64,000 bases of DNA from Deinococcus sp. KSM4-11 (GTDB taxonomy: Bacteria > Deinococcota > Deinococci > Deinococcales > Deinococcaceae). Numbering within the stretch: position 1 is the first letter of the stretch; each line of letters opens with the position of its first letter. Positions 26,558-37,109 of the stretch are shown here, in pieces. A program made the position numbers and the translations under genes. The DNA is taken from positions 124,001-188,000 of the forward strand of contig NZ_SSNX01000005.1 of assembly GCF_004801415.1 (NCBI RefSeq), given 5' to 3'. The notes under the pieces are model-generated. The model did no database searches. It was not told where the DNA came from and saw nothing but the letters and a program-made list of their open reading frames with translations.

Positions 26558-28372
26558 ATGACGCACGCCTTCGCCGTGGATCTGCGCGGCCTGATCGACC
26601 TGCTCAGCGAGCACCTGTACGCCGGCCCGGAGGTGTACATTCGGGAACTCATGCAGAACGGTGTGGACGCCATCCGCGCCCGCCTGGCACTGGACGGTGA
26701 AGCCTTCGCGCCCACGCTCGAGTTCGCCGTGCAGGACGACACGTTGACCTTCACGGACAACGGCGTGGGCCTCACGCCGGAGGACATCCACACGTTCCTG
26801 GCCACCATCGGACGCAGTTCCAAACGGGGCAGCGTGGAGTTCATCGGGCAGTTCGGGATCGGCCTGCTCGCGTGCTTCCTGGTCAGCGAGCGGATCGAGG
26901 TGGTGTCCCGCTCGGCCAGTGGGACGCCGCCCCTGCTCTGGGTGGGCCACGCAGATGGATCGTACGCGCTGGCGGATGGCCCGGACGACACGCCCATCGG
27001 CACGCGCGTGATCCTGCGCGCCCGCGCCGACCGCGCCCAGTACCTGTTGGCGGATCGGGTGGCCGCGTGGGCGGGCGACTACGGCGCGCTGCTGCCCTAC
27101 CCGATCGTGGTGCAGGAACCGGGGCAGCGGACGACCGTGAATGCGCGCGGCGCTCCGTGGCTGGATCACAGCGCCGGCGAGGACGCCCGCCGCGCCGCCG
27201 TGCTGGCGTACGGCGAGGCGCTGCTCGGCACGCCACCCCTGGCGTTCGTGGACATCCACACCGAGGCAGGCGACGTGCGCGGCGTGGCCTTCGTGCTGCC
27301 GTGGACACCCACCCTGGAGGCACGCGGGCAGCACCGCGTGTATGTGCGGCACATGCTGCTCTCCGAGGAGGAGGCCCAGCTCGTGCCGAAGTGGGCGTTC
27401 TTCGTGAAGGCCGTGCTGGACGCCGGGGGCCTGCGCCCGAACGCGGCGCGGGACGCCCTGCGCGACGACGCCGTGCTGCACGCCGCGCGCCGCGAGATCG
27501 CGCAGACGCTGCGACGCTGGCTGATCGACCTCGCCGAGCGTACGCCCGACACGCTGCGGCACCTGATTGCGCTGCACTACCTGAGCATCAAGGCGCTGGC
27601 CGCCGAGGATGATGCCTTCCTGGAACTGTTCCTGCGCTGGCTGCCCTTCGAGTCCAGCGCCGGGCGGTTGACCCTGCCGGAAGTCCTGGCGCACGCGGGC
27701 GGGGCCGAGGTGCGCTACGTGGCCGACCTGAACCTGTACCGGCAGGCGGCGCAGTTGGCCGCACCGGGCGGCCCACCGGTCATCCACGCCGTCTACACCT
27801 ACGACGCCACGCTGCTCGAGCGCTACGGCGCGCTGCACCCGGAAGTGCAGGTGAGCCGCCTGGACGCCAGCGACCTGGTGCAGGAGCTCACGCCCCTGAC
27901 GCCCGCAGAGCGCTCGGCGACGGCCGAGCTCCTGACGGCCGCGCGCGATACGCTGGCCGCCCTCGACGCCGACGCCCGCCTGAGCCGCTTCGAGCCGGCC
28001 GCGCTGTGTGCCCTGGCCTTCCCGCGGGCGGGCCGTGACCTGCACCGCACCCGCGAGACCGTCGCCAGCGGAGCCGGCGGTGGACTGTGGGCGGGCCTGC
28101 TGGACGACCTCCAGGCCGACGCGCCGGACGGGTACGCCACCGAGGTGCACTTCAACCTGAACCACCCCCTGCTGGTGCGGGCGGCGCAACTGCCCGACGG
28201 CCCGCTGTTGCGCCGCGTGTTAGGGATGTTGTACGTGCAGGCGCTGCTGCTGGGCCACCACCCCCTGACCGCGCGGGAACTGGGCCTGCTGAACGGCGGC
28301 CTGCTCGACCTGATCGGCGCGGCGCTGGACGGCCCGGACGCCGCCACGCCCTCGACCATCCACCTGAACTGA
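26558..28372 (+). CDS. HSP90 family protein (short, divergent)
   Basis: 604 aa. GHKL ATPase N-terminus: YIRELMQNGVDAI (canonical form is SNASDA), FTDNGVGLTPEDI, IGRSSKRGS and EFIGQFGIGLLACF. The middle domain follows (VYVRHMLLSEEEAQLVPKW, LRPNAARDAL). The C-terminus is shorter and unlike HtpG. A start 9 bp upstream is possible. Followed 12 bp later by a TPR-like gene that is probably co-expressed. Such HSP90 variants are a separate clade from HtpG; clients are unknown. Confidence 0.85.
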   Translation: MTHAFAVDLRGLIDLLSEHLYAGPEVYIRELMQNGVDAIRARLALDGEAFAPTLEFAVQDDTLTFTDNGVGLTPEDIHTFLATIGRSSKRGSVEFIGQFGIGLLACFLVSERIEVVSRSASGTPPLLWVGHADGSYALADGPDDTPIGTRVILRARADRAQYLLADRVAAWAGDYGALLPYPIVVQEPGQRTTVNARGAPWLDHSAGEDARRAAVLAYGEALLGTPPLAFVDIHTEAGDVRGVAFVLPWTPTLEARGQHRVYVRHMLLSEEEAQLVPKWAFFVKAVLDAGGLRPNAARDALRDDAVLHAARREIAQTLRRWLIDLAERTPDTLRHLIALHYLSIKALAAEDDAFLELFLRWLPFESSAGRLTLPEVLAHAGGAEVRYVADLNLYRQAAQLAAPGGPPVIHAVYTYDATLLERYGALHPEVQVSRLDASDLVQELTPLTPAERSATAELLTAARDTLAALDADARLSRFEPAALCALAFPRAGRDLHRTRETVASGAGGGLWAGLLDDLQADAPDGYATEVHFNLNHPLLVRAAQLPDGPLLRRVLGMLYVQALLLGHHPLTARELGLLNGGLLDLIGAALDGPDAATPSTIHLN

Positions 28373-28384
28373 CGGGAGCGCCGC

Positions 28385-29479
28385 ATGGACATTCACGAAC
28401 TGCTGGAACGCGCGCAGGAGCTGCCGCATGGCCCGGAACGTCTGGCCATGGTCGAGGAGGCTGTGCGCGCCGCCGACCTCGCACAGGACGGACGCGCCGG
28501 GTATGAGGCCCGCAAGGAAATCATCTACAGCGCCGATTACGCGGGCCAGAGCGAGAAGATGCTGGTCGCCTTCGCATGGTGCCGCACGTATCTGGACGCC
28601 CACCCGGACGACTTCGGGCCGGGGGAACACCGCAGCCTCGCGTGGTACCACAAGTGGGTCTTGATCGCCGGGCACCACTTCCCGCAGATTCCCCTGGAGC
28701 GTCTCCGCGAGCTGCACGCCGATTACGCCCGGCGGGTGCAGGCAATGGGCTATGGAGCGGGCACCGTGCCGTACTTCCGGCTGAACCTCGACATGCACCG
28801 GGGCGACGCCCAGGACGCCCGCGTGGCCTTCAACCTGTGGCAGTTCGCACGGCGGGACGCGCTGAGCGACTGCCCGGCGTGTGAGGCGCAGACCATCGCC
28901 GACTACCACGAATTCCTGGGCGACGACGAGGGCTGCGTCGCGCAGGTGGAACGCATGATCGCGCGGCGCCTGACCTGCGCGCACATTCCGCACTCCACGC
29001 ACGGCATGGTGTTGCCCGCCCTGCTGCGCCTGGGCCGCTGGGACGACGCGCAGCGCCACCACGAGCAGGGCCGCGAGCTGGTCGCAGGCGACCCGGATCA
29101 CCTGACGCCGCAGGCCCGACACCTGGAATACCTGAGCGTGACCGACCCGGACGCGGCGCTGGCGTGGTACGCGCGGCACCTCGGGTGGGCCGAGCGCACC
29201 AGCGAACTCGACGACCGGCTGGATTACCACCTGGCCGCCGCCCTGCTCTTTCAGCAACTGGGCCGCGCCAACCGGGAGCAGGTGACCATCGCCCTTCCAC
29301 AGGAGGTGCCCGGTCACCGCCCGGACGGCACCTACGACGTGCAGGAACGCCACGCGTACCACGCGGCGCAGGCCACCGCACTGGCCCGGCGTTTCGACGA
29401 ACGCAACGGAATGGAGCACCACGTGGGCCGCCTGACCCGCACCCTGGCCCTGGGCGACCTGCCGCGTCCCGGCGTGTGA
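28385..29479 (+). CDS. TPR-like protein paired with HSP90
   Basis: 364 aa, all helical with repeated Ala/Leu/Asp patterns spaced about 34 residues (for example ERLAMVEEAVRAADLAQDG, WDDAQRHHEQGRELV, DAALAWYARHLGWAE). GGGAG precedes the ATG. Tight coupling to the HSP90 gene suggests a co-chaperone or adaptor; this is inference. Confidence 0.7.
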   Translation: MDIHELLERAQELPHGPERLAMVEEAVRAADLAQDGRAGYEARKEIIYSADYAGQSEKMLVAFAWCRTYLDAHPDDFGPGEHRSLAWYHKWVLIAGHHFPQIPLERLRELHADYARRVQAMGYGAGTVPYFRLNLDMHRGDAQDARVAFNLWQFARRDALSDCPACEAQTIADYHEFLGDDEGCVAQVERMIARRLTCAHIPHSTHGMVLPALLRLGRWDDAQRHHEQGRELVAGDPDHLTPQARHLEYLSVTDPDAALAWYARHLGWAERTSELDDRLDYHLAAALLFQQLGRANREQVTIALPQEVPGHRPDGTYDVQERHAYHAAQATALARRFDERNGMEHHVGRLTRTLALGDLPRPGV

Positions 29480-29550
29480 GCGGCCGTCCGGACGGGCCGG
29501 ATGGTGGCTTGGAACGGAACGCCGGGTGCCCGGGCCGCGTACCCTGAAGC

Positions 29551-30315
29551 ATGGCTCCCCGCGTCACGACCCTCCTCACCGTGGCCCGCACCGGCACCCG
29601 GGTCGCGCGTTACCTGATCCGTCCCGCCGTCCGCGAGCCGCTGCGGCCGGATGGCTGGGGCCTGGAGACTCTGCCTCCAGCGCTCGCCGTGCGCCGGAGT
29701 CTGACGTCGGCCCGGCGGGCGGCCGGTCTGGGGGTGCTGACGCTCGTGGGGCTGGTGGGCGCATCTCTGCTGGCCCTGAGCACCGTGTTCCTCGGCGTGG
29801 GCGCGGCCTCCGGCAGTTACGCCGCCGTCTGGGGACTGGTCTTCGTACTGCTGCTGGGCGTGGCTGGAGCCGTGTGGCTGGCGCGGCGTGTCTCGGCCCT
29901 CATGCGCGACCCGGCACACCTTCCCGGCACGGCCGTGGTCGCGTCCGCCGATCTGGACGCGCTGGCCCGCCTGCACCGCGCCGCCCGCGCCCTGCCCGCG
30001 CCGCGGCGCGTCGCCTACCGCCGCACGCTGGGCAGCGCCGCCGCCGCCCTGCGCGCCTGCGCGGCCGACACCACCCTGGGCCGCGACACCTTCGACGCCC
30101 GGCAGGCTGCCCTGGAGGATCTGCCGGAGCTGCTGCGCGCCTACCGAGCGGCCCCGCCCAGCCCGACCGCCGACCGGGAATTCACGCGGCAGCTCACGCT
30201 GATCGAGCAGCGCATGCAGGTCATCGCACGGGAACGCGCCATGCAGCAGGAACGTGACCTGCGCGCGCACGGCCGCTACCTGGACGACAAGTACGGCGAT
30301 CGCGACCAGTCGTGA
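29551..30315 (+). CDS. Hypothetical two-helix membrane protein
   Basis: 254 aa. Two adjacent membrane helices (about residues 58-80 and 92-112), then an Ala/Arg-rich helical cytoplasmic domain ending in a charged coiled coil (ERAMQQERDLRAHGRYLDD). TACCCT (29540-29545) lies 5 nt before the ATG, a leaderless-type start. No family recognised. Confidence 0.65.
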   Translation: MAPRVTTLLTVARTGTRVARYLIRPAVREPLRPDGWGLETLPPALAVRRSLTSARRAAGLGVLTLVGLVGASLLALSTVFLGVGAASGSYAAVWGLVFVLLLGVAGAVWLARRVSALMRDPAHLPGTAVVASADLDALARLHRAARALPAPRRVAYRRTLGSAAAALRACAADTTLGRDTFDARQAALEDLPELLRAYRAAPPSPTADREFTRQLTLIEQRMQVIARERAMQQERDLRAHGRYLDDKYGDRDQS

Positions 30316-30418
30316 ATCCCTGGCCCTCCCCCGGCGCATGAAGCGGCCGTGCAGGTTGCGTCAGGGAACCGTGGCCACCGGCGGAGCACGGGGCGCGGCC
30401 GGAACCTCACCATGGGGT

Positions 30419-31900
30419 ATGCCCGCTGCCCGGCGTTCCCTGGCCCTCCTGACCGCCGTCCTCCTCTTGCCTCTGACCGCCGTCGCGCAGACCCCACCGT
30501 CCGGCGCGGCTGTGGCCGACACCCTGCCGATGAGTCCTGCCAAGTCCAGCCCGGCGCAGGCCAGTGCCGTGCCGGGCGACGCGGCACTGGCCCGTGTGCC
30601 CGCCGTACGCGTGCAGCGGGCCGGTGCGGTGGTTCCCGGCACGCCGGCCGAATACAACGCGAGCATCACCGTGCGCTACGGCGCCGCCCATCCTGGCGCG
30701 GTGCTGCTGCTGATGCCGGGCTTCCTGGGCGGCGCGGGCAGTTTCGACCGGCTGGCCCGGACGATCGTGACGCTCGATCCGCAGGTGGCCGTCTGGGCGG
30801 TCGACCGGCGCAGCAACCTCCTCGAACCTCAGGAACTCCTGGCGCACGCCACGCCGTCCGACCTGATCCGGATCGTGCAGGAGGGCCTGCCCGTCCGGTC
30901 ACCGGCCAGCGTCCCCTTCATGCGCGACTGGGGCCTGGACGTCACCCTGCGGGACTGGCGGGTGGCCGTGCAGGAAGCCCGCACCCTGACGCCGAACGTC
31001 TTTCTCGGCGGCCATTCCCTGGGAGGCAGCCTGACCGGCCTGTACGCCGCCTACGACTTCGGCGGGTACGTGGGCAGCACGGACCTGCGCGGCCTGGTCA
31101 TGCTGGACGGCCTCCCCGGCGTCCTTGCCGACCGCCCCATGAATGCCGACCAGTACCGGCAGGGTGGTCTGAATGCCCTGGGACCACTACCCGGTCTGCT
31201 TCAGCTGGACACGCAGCCGTACGTGGACTCCCTGATCTTCGGGCCGAAACTCGCCGCCCAGGCCGACGCGCAGGCCCGGCTTGCCGCCCTGCACCCGGAC
31301 GATCCGGCCCCGACGGGCGGGCTGACGCGCTTTCCGGCCACCAACCTCGCGGCGGGCCTGCTGCAACTCGAAGACCGGTACGCCCTGCTGCCCTTCCTGA
31401 CCCTGCACACGGGAGCGCCCACGAACGCCATCGAGGCGCCCAGTTTCGCCGCCCTGGCCCTGGGCGGCCGCAACAGCCACTGGCTGGTCGGCCCTCAGGA
31501 CGCGGCGCGCCCCGTCGGCTGGCAGGACGACCCGGCCGCCCCGACCGACGGATTGGACTTCGTGCGCCGGTATTGGACGCCCTTGGCGGATTACAGCGAG
31601 TGGTATTTCCCGAACCGGCTTACGTTGGATGTGGCCGCCGCCAGATCCGGCACGCGCGGCACGCCCTTCGAGTCAGACATGCGCGTGTGGTACACCGCGC
31701 AGCTGAGCGCGCCCATCCTGGGGATCGCCGCGCAGAACGGCGTGACGCGTGAGGACATGTACCGGGAATACGCGGCGGGTACCCACGCGACCCTCACCAC
31801 CCGGACGCTGCCCGACGCCACCCATCTCGACATCGTCGCCGCGCGCAGCGATCAGGTGGCCCGCTGGATCCTCGACTGGATGCGTCCGCTGCGCCGCTAA
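30419..31900 (+). CDS. Secreted alpha/beta hydrolase
   Basis: 493 aa from ATG 30419. A signal peptide (RRSLALLTAVLLLPLTAVAQ) precedes a hydrolase fold: LLLMPGFLGGAGSFDRLAR, nucleophile elbow GGHSLGGSLTG near residue 198 and C-terminal catalytic His in LPDATHLDIVA. Likely a lipase or esterase outside the cytoplasm. Longer in-frame starts would bury the signal peptide and are not preferred. Confidence 0.8.
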   Translation: MPAARRSLALLTAVLLLPLTAVAQTPPSGAAVADTLPMSPAKSSPAQASAVPGDAALARVPAVRVQRAGAVVPGTPAEYNASITVRYGAAHPGAVLLLMPGFLGGAGSFDRLARTIVTLDPQVAVWAVDRRSNLLEPQELLAHATPSDLIRIVQEGLPVRSPASVPFMRDWGLDVTLRDWRVAVQEARTLTPNVFLGGHSLGGSLTGLYAAYDFGGYVGSTDLRGLVMLDGLPGVLADRPMNADQYRQGGLNALGPLPGLLQLDTQPYVDSLIFGPKLAAQADAQARLAALHPDDPAPTGGLTRFPATNLAAGLLQLEDRYALLPFLTLHTGAPTNAIEAPSFAALALGGRNSHWLVGPQDAARPVGWQDDPAAPTDGLDFVRRYWTPLADYSEWYFPNRLTLDVAAARSGTRGTPFESDMRVWYTAQLSAPILGIAAQNGVTREDMYREYAAGTHATLTTRTLPDATHLDIVAARSDQVARWILDWMRPLRR

Positions 31901-32313
31901 TGTTCAGGCCACCTCGTGGGTAAATCTTGCTCAGCCTCACGATCGCTCTCTGACTGAGCCCAGGTGCGTGCCTCGGGAGGTGCTTGCCACCCGCGCAGGT
32001 CGGACGGCGGTTTGCATGCACCGTGTCGAGGTCAACCCCAGCACGCGGCCCCTCCCCTGAACGGAGACGGGCATCCCCGAGACAATAGCCACGTCATCGC
32101 CGCCCGATCCCGCTGTGTCATCGATGGTCAGGCTGTGGGGCCTTCCCCCGCCAGGGGGGGCCATGGTGGCGACCGCTGGGGGCCGTGCTGGACGGCGTTT
32201 TGTCAGATTCATGTGTATTGCGTGTACCTACCCTGAAGGTATGAACGACCGCCACGCCGTCTCACGCTCCCCCGGACGTGGTGAGCCCTTCTCAAGTATG
32301 TCTGGCCGGCTCC
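31901..32313 (+). other. Intergenic region with possible leaderless mini-ORF
   Basis: About 410 bp. TACCCT (32229-32234) lies 6 nt before ATG 32241, which opens a 27-codon frame (starts MNDRHAVSRS) ending at 32324 inside the next gene. It has no recognised family and may be a leader peptide or chance. Nothing else recognised. Confidence 0.35.
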
Positions 32314-34113
32314 ATGCCCACTGACTTCGGCCTGCGCCTGGACTGGTTGGGCGGCGCTCCAGGCACGGAGCCCCTCACGTCAGCTTCCCTCGCCGGATCT
32401 GTTCAGGTCGGCCCGTGGACGGTTCAGCTCGATCTGGACGGCGCGCGGCCCATCGTGAACCCGGTGGCGGGCGTGGTCGCGCTGCTGCACGGGCACCTGT
32501 ATGGCACGGCAGTGGAAACCCTTCCGGCGCTGTACCGGCAGTACGGCGCGGCGCTGGGCATGCACCTGGAGGGGGCCTACGCGCTGCTGATCCTCGACGT
32601 CCGTGACGGGCGAATCAGCGTCTTCACGGACCGCACCGGGTCGCACAAGCTGTATGCCGCGCATGACGGCGACCATGCGGCCCTTGCGACCCGCGCCGAC
32701 TGGGCCGGATTCCAGCCCAGGCCGCTCGATCCGGCAGGCGTCGCGGCGTACTTGGCAACCGGGAACATGTTCGGCGGCCTGACCCTGCACCGGGGCGTCC
32801 GCGCCCTGCCGCGCGCCAGCGTGACCGATCTGGAACGCACACGACTGACATCGCGCGAATACTGGACGGTGGAACCCGGCCCCCTGGGTGGCGGGGTCAG
32901 CCCCGATCAGACGCAGGAACTCGCGGAACTGCTGCGCGCGGCGGTCGCCCGGCGCGTTCCGTCATCGGCCCATGAGGTGCATTTGTCGCTCAGCGGAGGC
33001 TACGATTCGCGCGGTCTGCTCAGCCTGCTGTCCGGATCTGGGCCGTCCCTCCAGACCTTCTCGTATGCCCTGGGCGATCAGGCGCGCGGCTCGGACACCA
33101 GCGTCGCGGCGCGGCTCGCCCGGCAGTATGGCGCGCAGCACACCGTGATCGACGCGTACGGCGGCGACCTGCTGGGCACCGTGCGGCACAACGCGCAGTG
33201 GGGCCAGGGGGTCACGCACTTCTGCGACGAGGCCGACGCCTGGGCGCAGCTGGATACCCTGCACCCGACCGACGTGTTCACGGGTGAGCAGCCGTTCGAA
33301 CTCTGCACCCACCCGCTGAAGACCGTGCCCGAGCAGCTCAAGAACCACCACCTGACCGGGTTCTCGCCCCTGGCGTGGTTGCAGGGCCGCATTCCGGCGC
33401 ATACCTATGCCACGCTGCGTGACGCGTGGCAGACCGAGCTGGACGTGATCACGGCCCGCACGCTGCGCTGGGAGCACCCCGCGCAGCGTGACCTGATGCT
33501 GATGCTCGACCAGCACCTGCCGCACGTGCTGCTGCCCTGGCGCGAGCGCTACGCCGGACACGCCGCCCGCGTGCACACGCCGTTCCTGGACACGCAGGTG
33601 CTGGACTTCCTGGGCCGCGTGCCGCTCGACGCTCTGGCCGACAAGGCCCTGTTCCGCGCGGCCCTGACCCATCTCGACCCGCACCTGCTGAATGTGCCCA
33701 TCGCGGCCAGCCAGGGCTATGAGCCGGACTGGAATGCCGAGCTGATCCGCCAGCAGGACGAGGTGCAGGCCAGCGTGGCCCTGGAACCCAGCCGACTCGA
33801 CGACCTGCTGAGTCCGGAGCTGATGCTCGGCCTGCTCCAGGGCCTGAGGACACCCTCCCGGAAGGCGAGCCTGAAAGGCAATCTGCGCTCGCACCTGGGC
33901 CGCCTGCGCCGCACGCCGCTCGGGACGCGCCTGCTGGGTATCCCGGCCCTGCGGATCGGGCAGGTGGATCATGCGACCTTCCTGATGCGGCTGCTGACCC
34001 TGCGCGAGGCCGACCAGATCGTCACCTCCCGCCCCGTTCCGGCCAGCCGGCCTCACCTGGGCCGGCCAGAGATCCCACAGGGAACGTCGTACTCCGCGCC
34101 CGCCGGAGACTGA
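32314..34113 (+). CDS. Asparagine synthetase-like protein
   Basis: 599 aa. The N-terminal domain has a class II glutaminase-like pattern (GVVALLHGHLYG, GMHLEGAYALLILD, DRTGSHKLYA) but no N-terminal Cys, so it should not hydrolyse glutamine. The synthetase domain has PP-loop LSLSGGYDSRGLLSLL near residue 230. Such enzymes make amide or macrocycle bonds in peptide natural products; no precursor or partner protease was found nearby. An alternative GTG start lies 36 bp upstream. Confidence 0.8.
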   Translation: MPTDFGLRLDWLGGAPGTEPLTSASLAGSVQVGPWTVQLDLDGARPIVNPVAGVVALLHGHLYGTAVETLPALYRQYGAALGMHLEGAYALLILDVRDGRISVFTDRTGSHKLYAAHDGDHAALATRADWAGFQPRPLDPAGVAAYLATGNMFGGLTLHRGVRALPRASVTDLERTRLTSREYWTVEPGPLGGGVSPDQTQELAELLRAAVARRVPSSAHEVHLSLSGGYDSRGLLSLLSGSGPSLQTFSYALGDQARGSDTSVAARLARQYGAQHTVIDAYGGDLLGTVRHNAQWGQGVTHFCDEADAWAQLDTLHPTDVFTGEQPFELCTHPLKTVPEQLKNHHLTGFSPLAWLQGRIPAHTYATLRDAWQTELDVITARTLRWEHPAQRDLMLMLDQHLPHVLLPWRERYAGHAARVHTPFLDTQVLDFLGRVPLDALADKALFRAALTHLDPHLLNVPIAASQGYEPDWNAELIRQQDEVQASVALEPSRLDDLLSPELMLGLLQGLRTPSRKASLKGNLRSHLGRLRRTPLGTRLLGIPALRIGQVDHATFLMRLLTLREADQIVTSRPVPASRPHLGRPEIPQGTSYSAPAGD

Positions 34114-34125
34114 GCTGCCGCAGGT

Positions 34126-34154
34126 TTGACATCCGGAGCGGATCGGTGGAATCG
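34126..34154 (+). promoter_or_regulatory. Weak promoter for the M20 peptidase gene
   Basis: Consensus -35 TTGACA (34126-34131) with 17-bp spacer to GAATCG, a poor -10. Confidence 0.3.
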
Positions 34155-34201
34155 TCGTGGTCTGGCCGCCAGCGTGTCTCCGCGCGGCCTGGAGGTACTC
34201 C

Positions 34202-35365
34202 ATGACCGCGAGCCCTACCGACGCCCCCGCCACGCAGGTGATCGAATGGCGGCGCTGGCTGCACCAGCATCCGGAACTGTCCTTTCAGGAGCACGGCACC
34301 GCGCAGTACGTCGAGGATCTCCTGCGTTCCTTCCCCAACCTGAGCGTGTCCCGGCCCACGCCCACCAGCGTCCTGGCCATTCTGAAGGGCACGGCGGGGC
34401 CGGGGCGCACCGTGCTGCTGCGCGCTGACATGGACGCCCTGCCCATTCAGGAGGACACCGGCCTGGCCTTCGCGTCCGTGAATCCCGGCGTCATGCATGC
34501 CTGTGGGCACGATGGCCACACCGCGATGCTTCTCGGCGCGGCGCGTGAACTCAGCGCCCACCCGGAGGCGCTGCGCGGCGAGGTGCGTTTCATCTTCCAG
34601 CACGCCGAGGAACTGTTTCCCGGCGGGGCGCGGGAACTCGTGGACGGCGGCCTGCTGGACGGCGTGGACGTCGCCGTGGGCACGCACCTGATGAGCCCCG
34701 TGCCGGCGGGCGTGATCGTGCTGCGCGAAGGTCCGCTGCTGGCCGCGCCGGACAGCTTCGACCTGACCATTCACGGCCACGGCGGACACGCCGCGTTCCC
34801 CCACACCACCATCGACCCGGTCGTGATCGCCGCGCAGGTCATCCTGGGCTTGCAGACCGTCATCTCCCGCCAGCGGGATCCGGTGAAGGCGGGCGTGCTC
34901 AGCGTGACCACCCTGCACGGCGGTACCGCGCACAACGTCATTCCCGGCGAGGTCGCGCTGGGCGGTTCGGTGCGGATCTTCGACCCGGATCTGCGCGCCG
35001 CCATGCCGGAGCGGATGGAACAGGTCGTCCGGGGCATCACCGACGCCTACGGGGCCACCTACACCTTCACGTACCACACCGGGTACGACGCGGTGAATAA
35101 CGACCCGGCCGTCACGCAGGTTCTGCGCGAGGTGGCCGCCACGGCGCTGCCGGACGTCACCGTTCACCCCGGCGAGCCTCTGATGGGCGGCGAGGATTTC
35201 AGCGCCTACATGACCAGGGTGCCCGGTTCGTTCATCCTGATCGGGGCGGGCGGCCCGGACGCCGCGCCGCATCACCACCCGAAGTTCGACATCGACGAGC
35301 GTGCCCTGGACTCGGGCACGACGATGTACGTCGCGGCGGCCCGGAGACTGACGCAGCCGGAGTGA
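34202..35365 (+). CDS. M20D amidohydrolase
   Basis: 387 aa. Family features: WRRWLHQHPELSFQE, LLRADMDALPIQEDTG, MHACGHDGHTAMLLG (metal-binding Cys/His), FQHAEELFPGGAREL, GHGGHAAFPH and C-terminal GGEDFSAY. Removes N-acyl groups from amino acids (hippurate or N-acetyl substrates). GGAGG lies 6 nt before ATG. Substrate undetermined. Confidence 0.9.
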   Translation: MTASPTDAPATQVIEWRRWLHQHPELSFQEHGTAQYVEDLLRSFPNLSVSRPTPTSVLAILKGTAGPGRTVLLRADMDALPIQEDTGLAFASVNPGVMHACGHDGHTAMLLGAARELSAHPEALRGEVRFIFQHAEELFPGGARELVDGGLLDGVDVAVGTHLMSPVPAGVIVLREGPLLAAPDSFDLTIHGHGGHAAFPHTTIDPVVIAAQVILGLQTVISRQRDPVKAGVLSVTTLHGGTAHNVIPGEVALGGSVRIFDPDLRAAMPERMEQVVRGITDAYGATYTFTYHTGYDAVNNDPAVTQVLREVAATALPDVTVHPGEPLMGGEDFSAYMTRVPGSFILIGAGGPDAAPHHHPKFDIDERALDSGTTMYVAAARRLTQPE

Positions 35366-35392
35366 CCCGATCCAGGGGGTGCCCGGCCTCCT

Positions 35393-37036
<1,644 letters not shown>

Positions 37037-37042
37037 CCGCGC

Positions 37043-37048
37043 AGCGTA
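37043..37048 (-). promoter_or_regulatory. -10 box (TACGCT) for mutL
   Basis: TANNNT hexamer 6 nt before the GTG start, no Shine-Dalgarno. Confidence 0.45.
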
Positions 37049-37109
37049 GCGCACGTCCACGAACCGGATTGGGGCATGGATTCCGTCCAGGCGGCCCTGG
37101 ACGGCTGCC

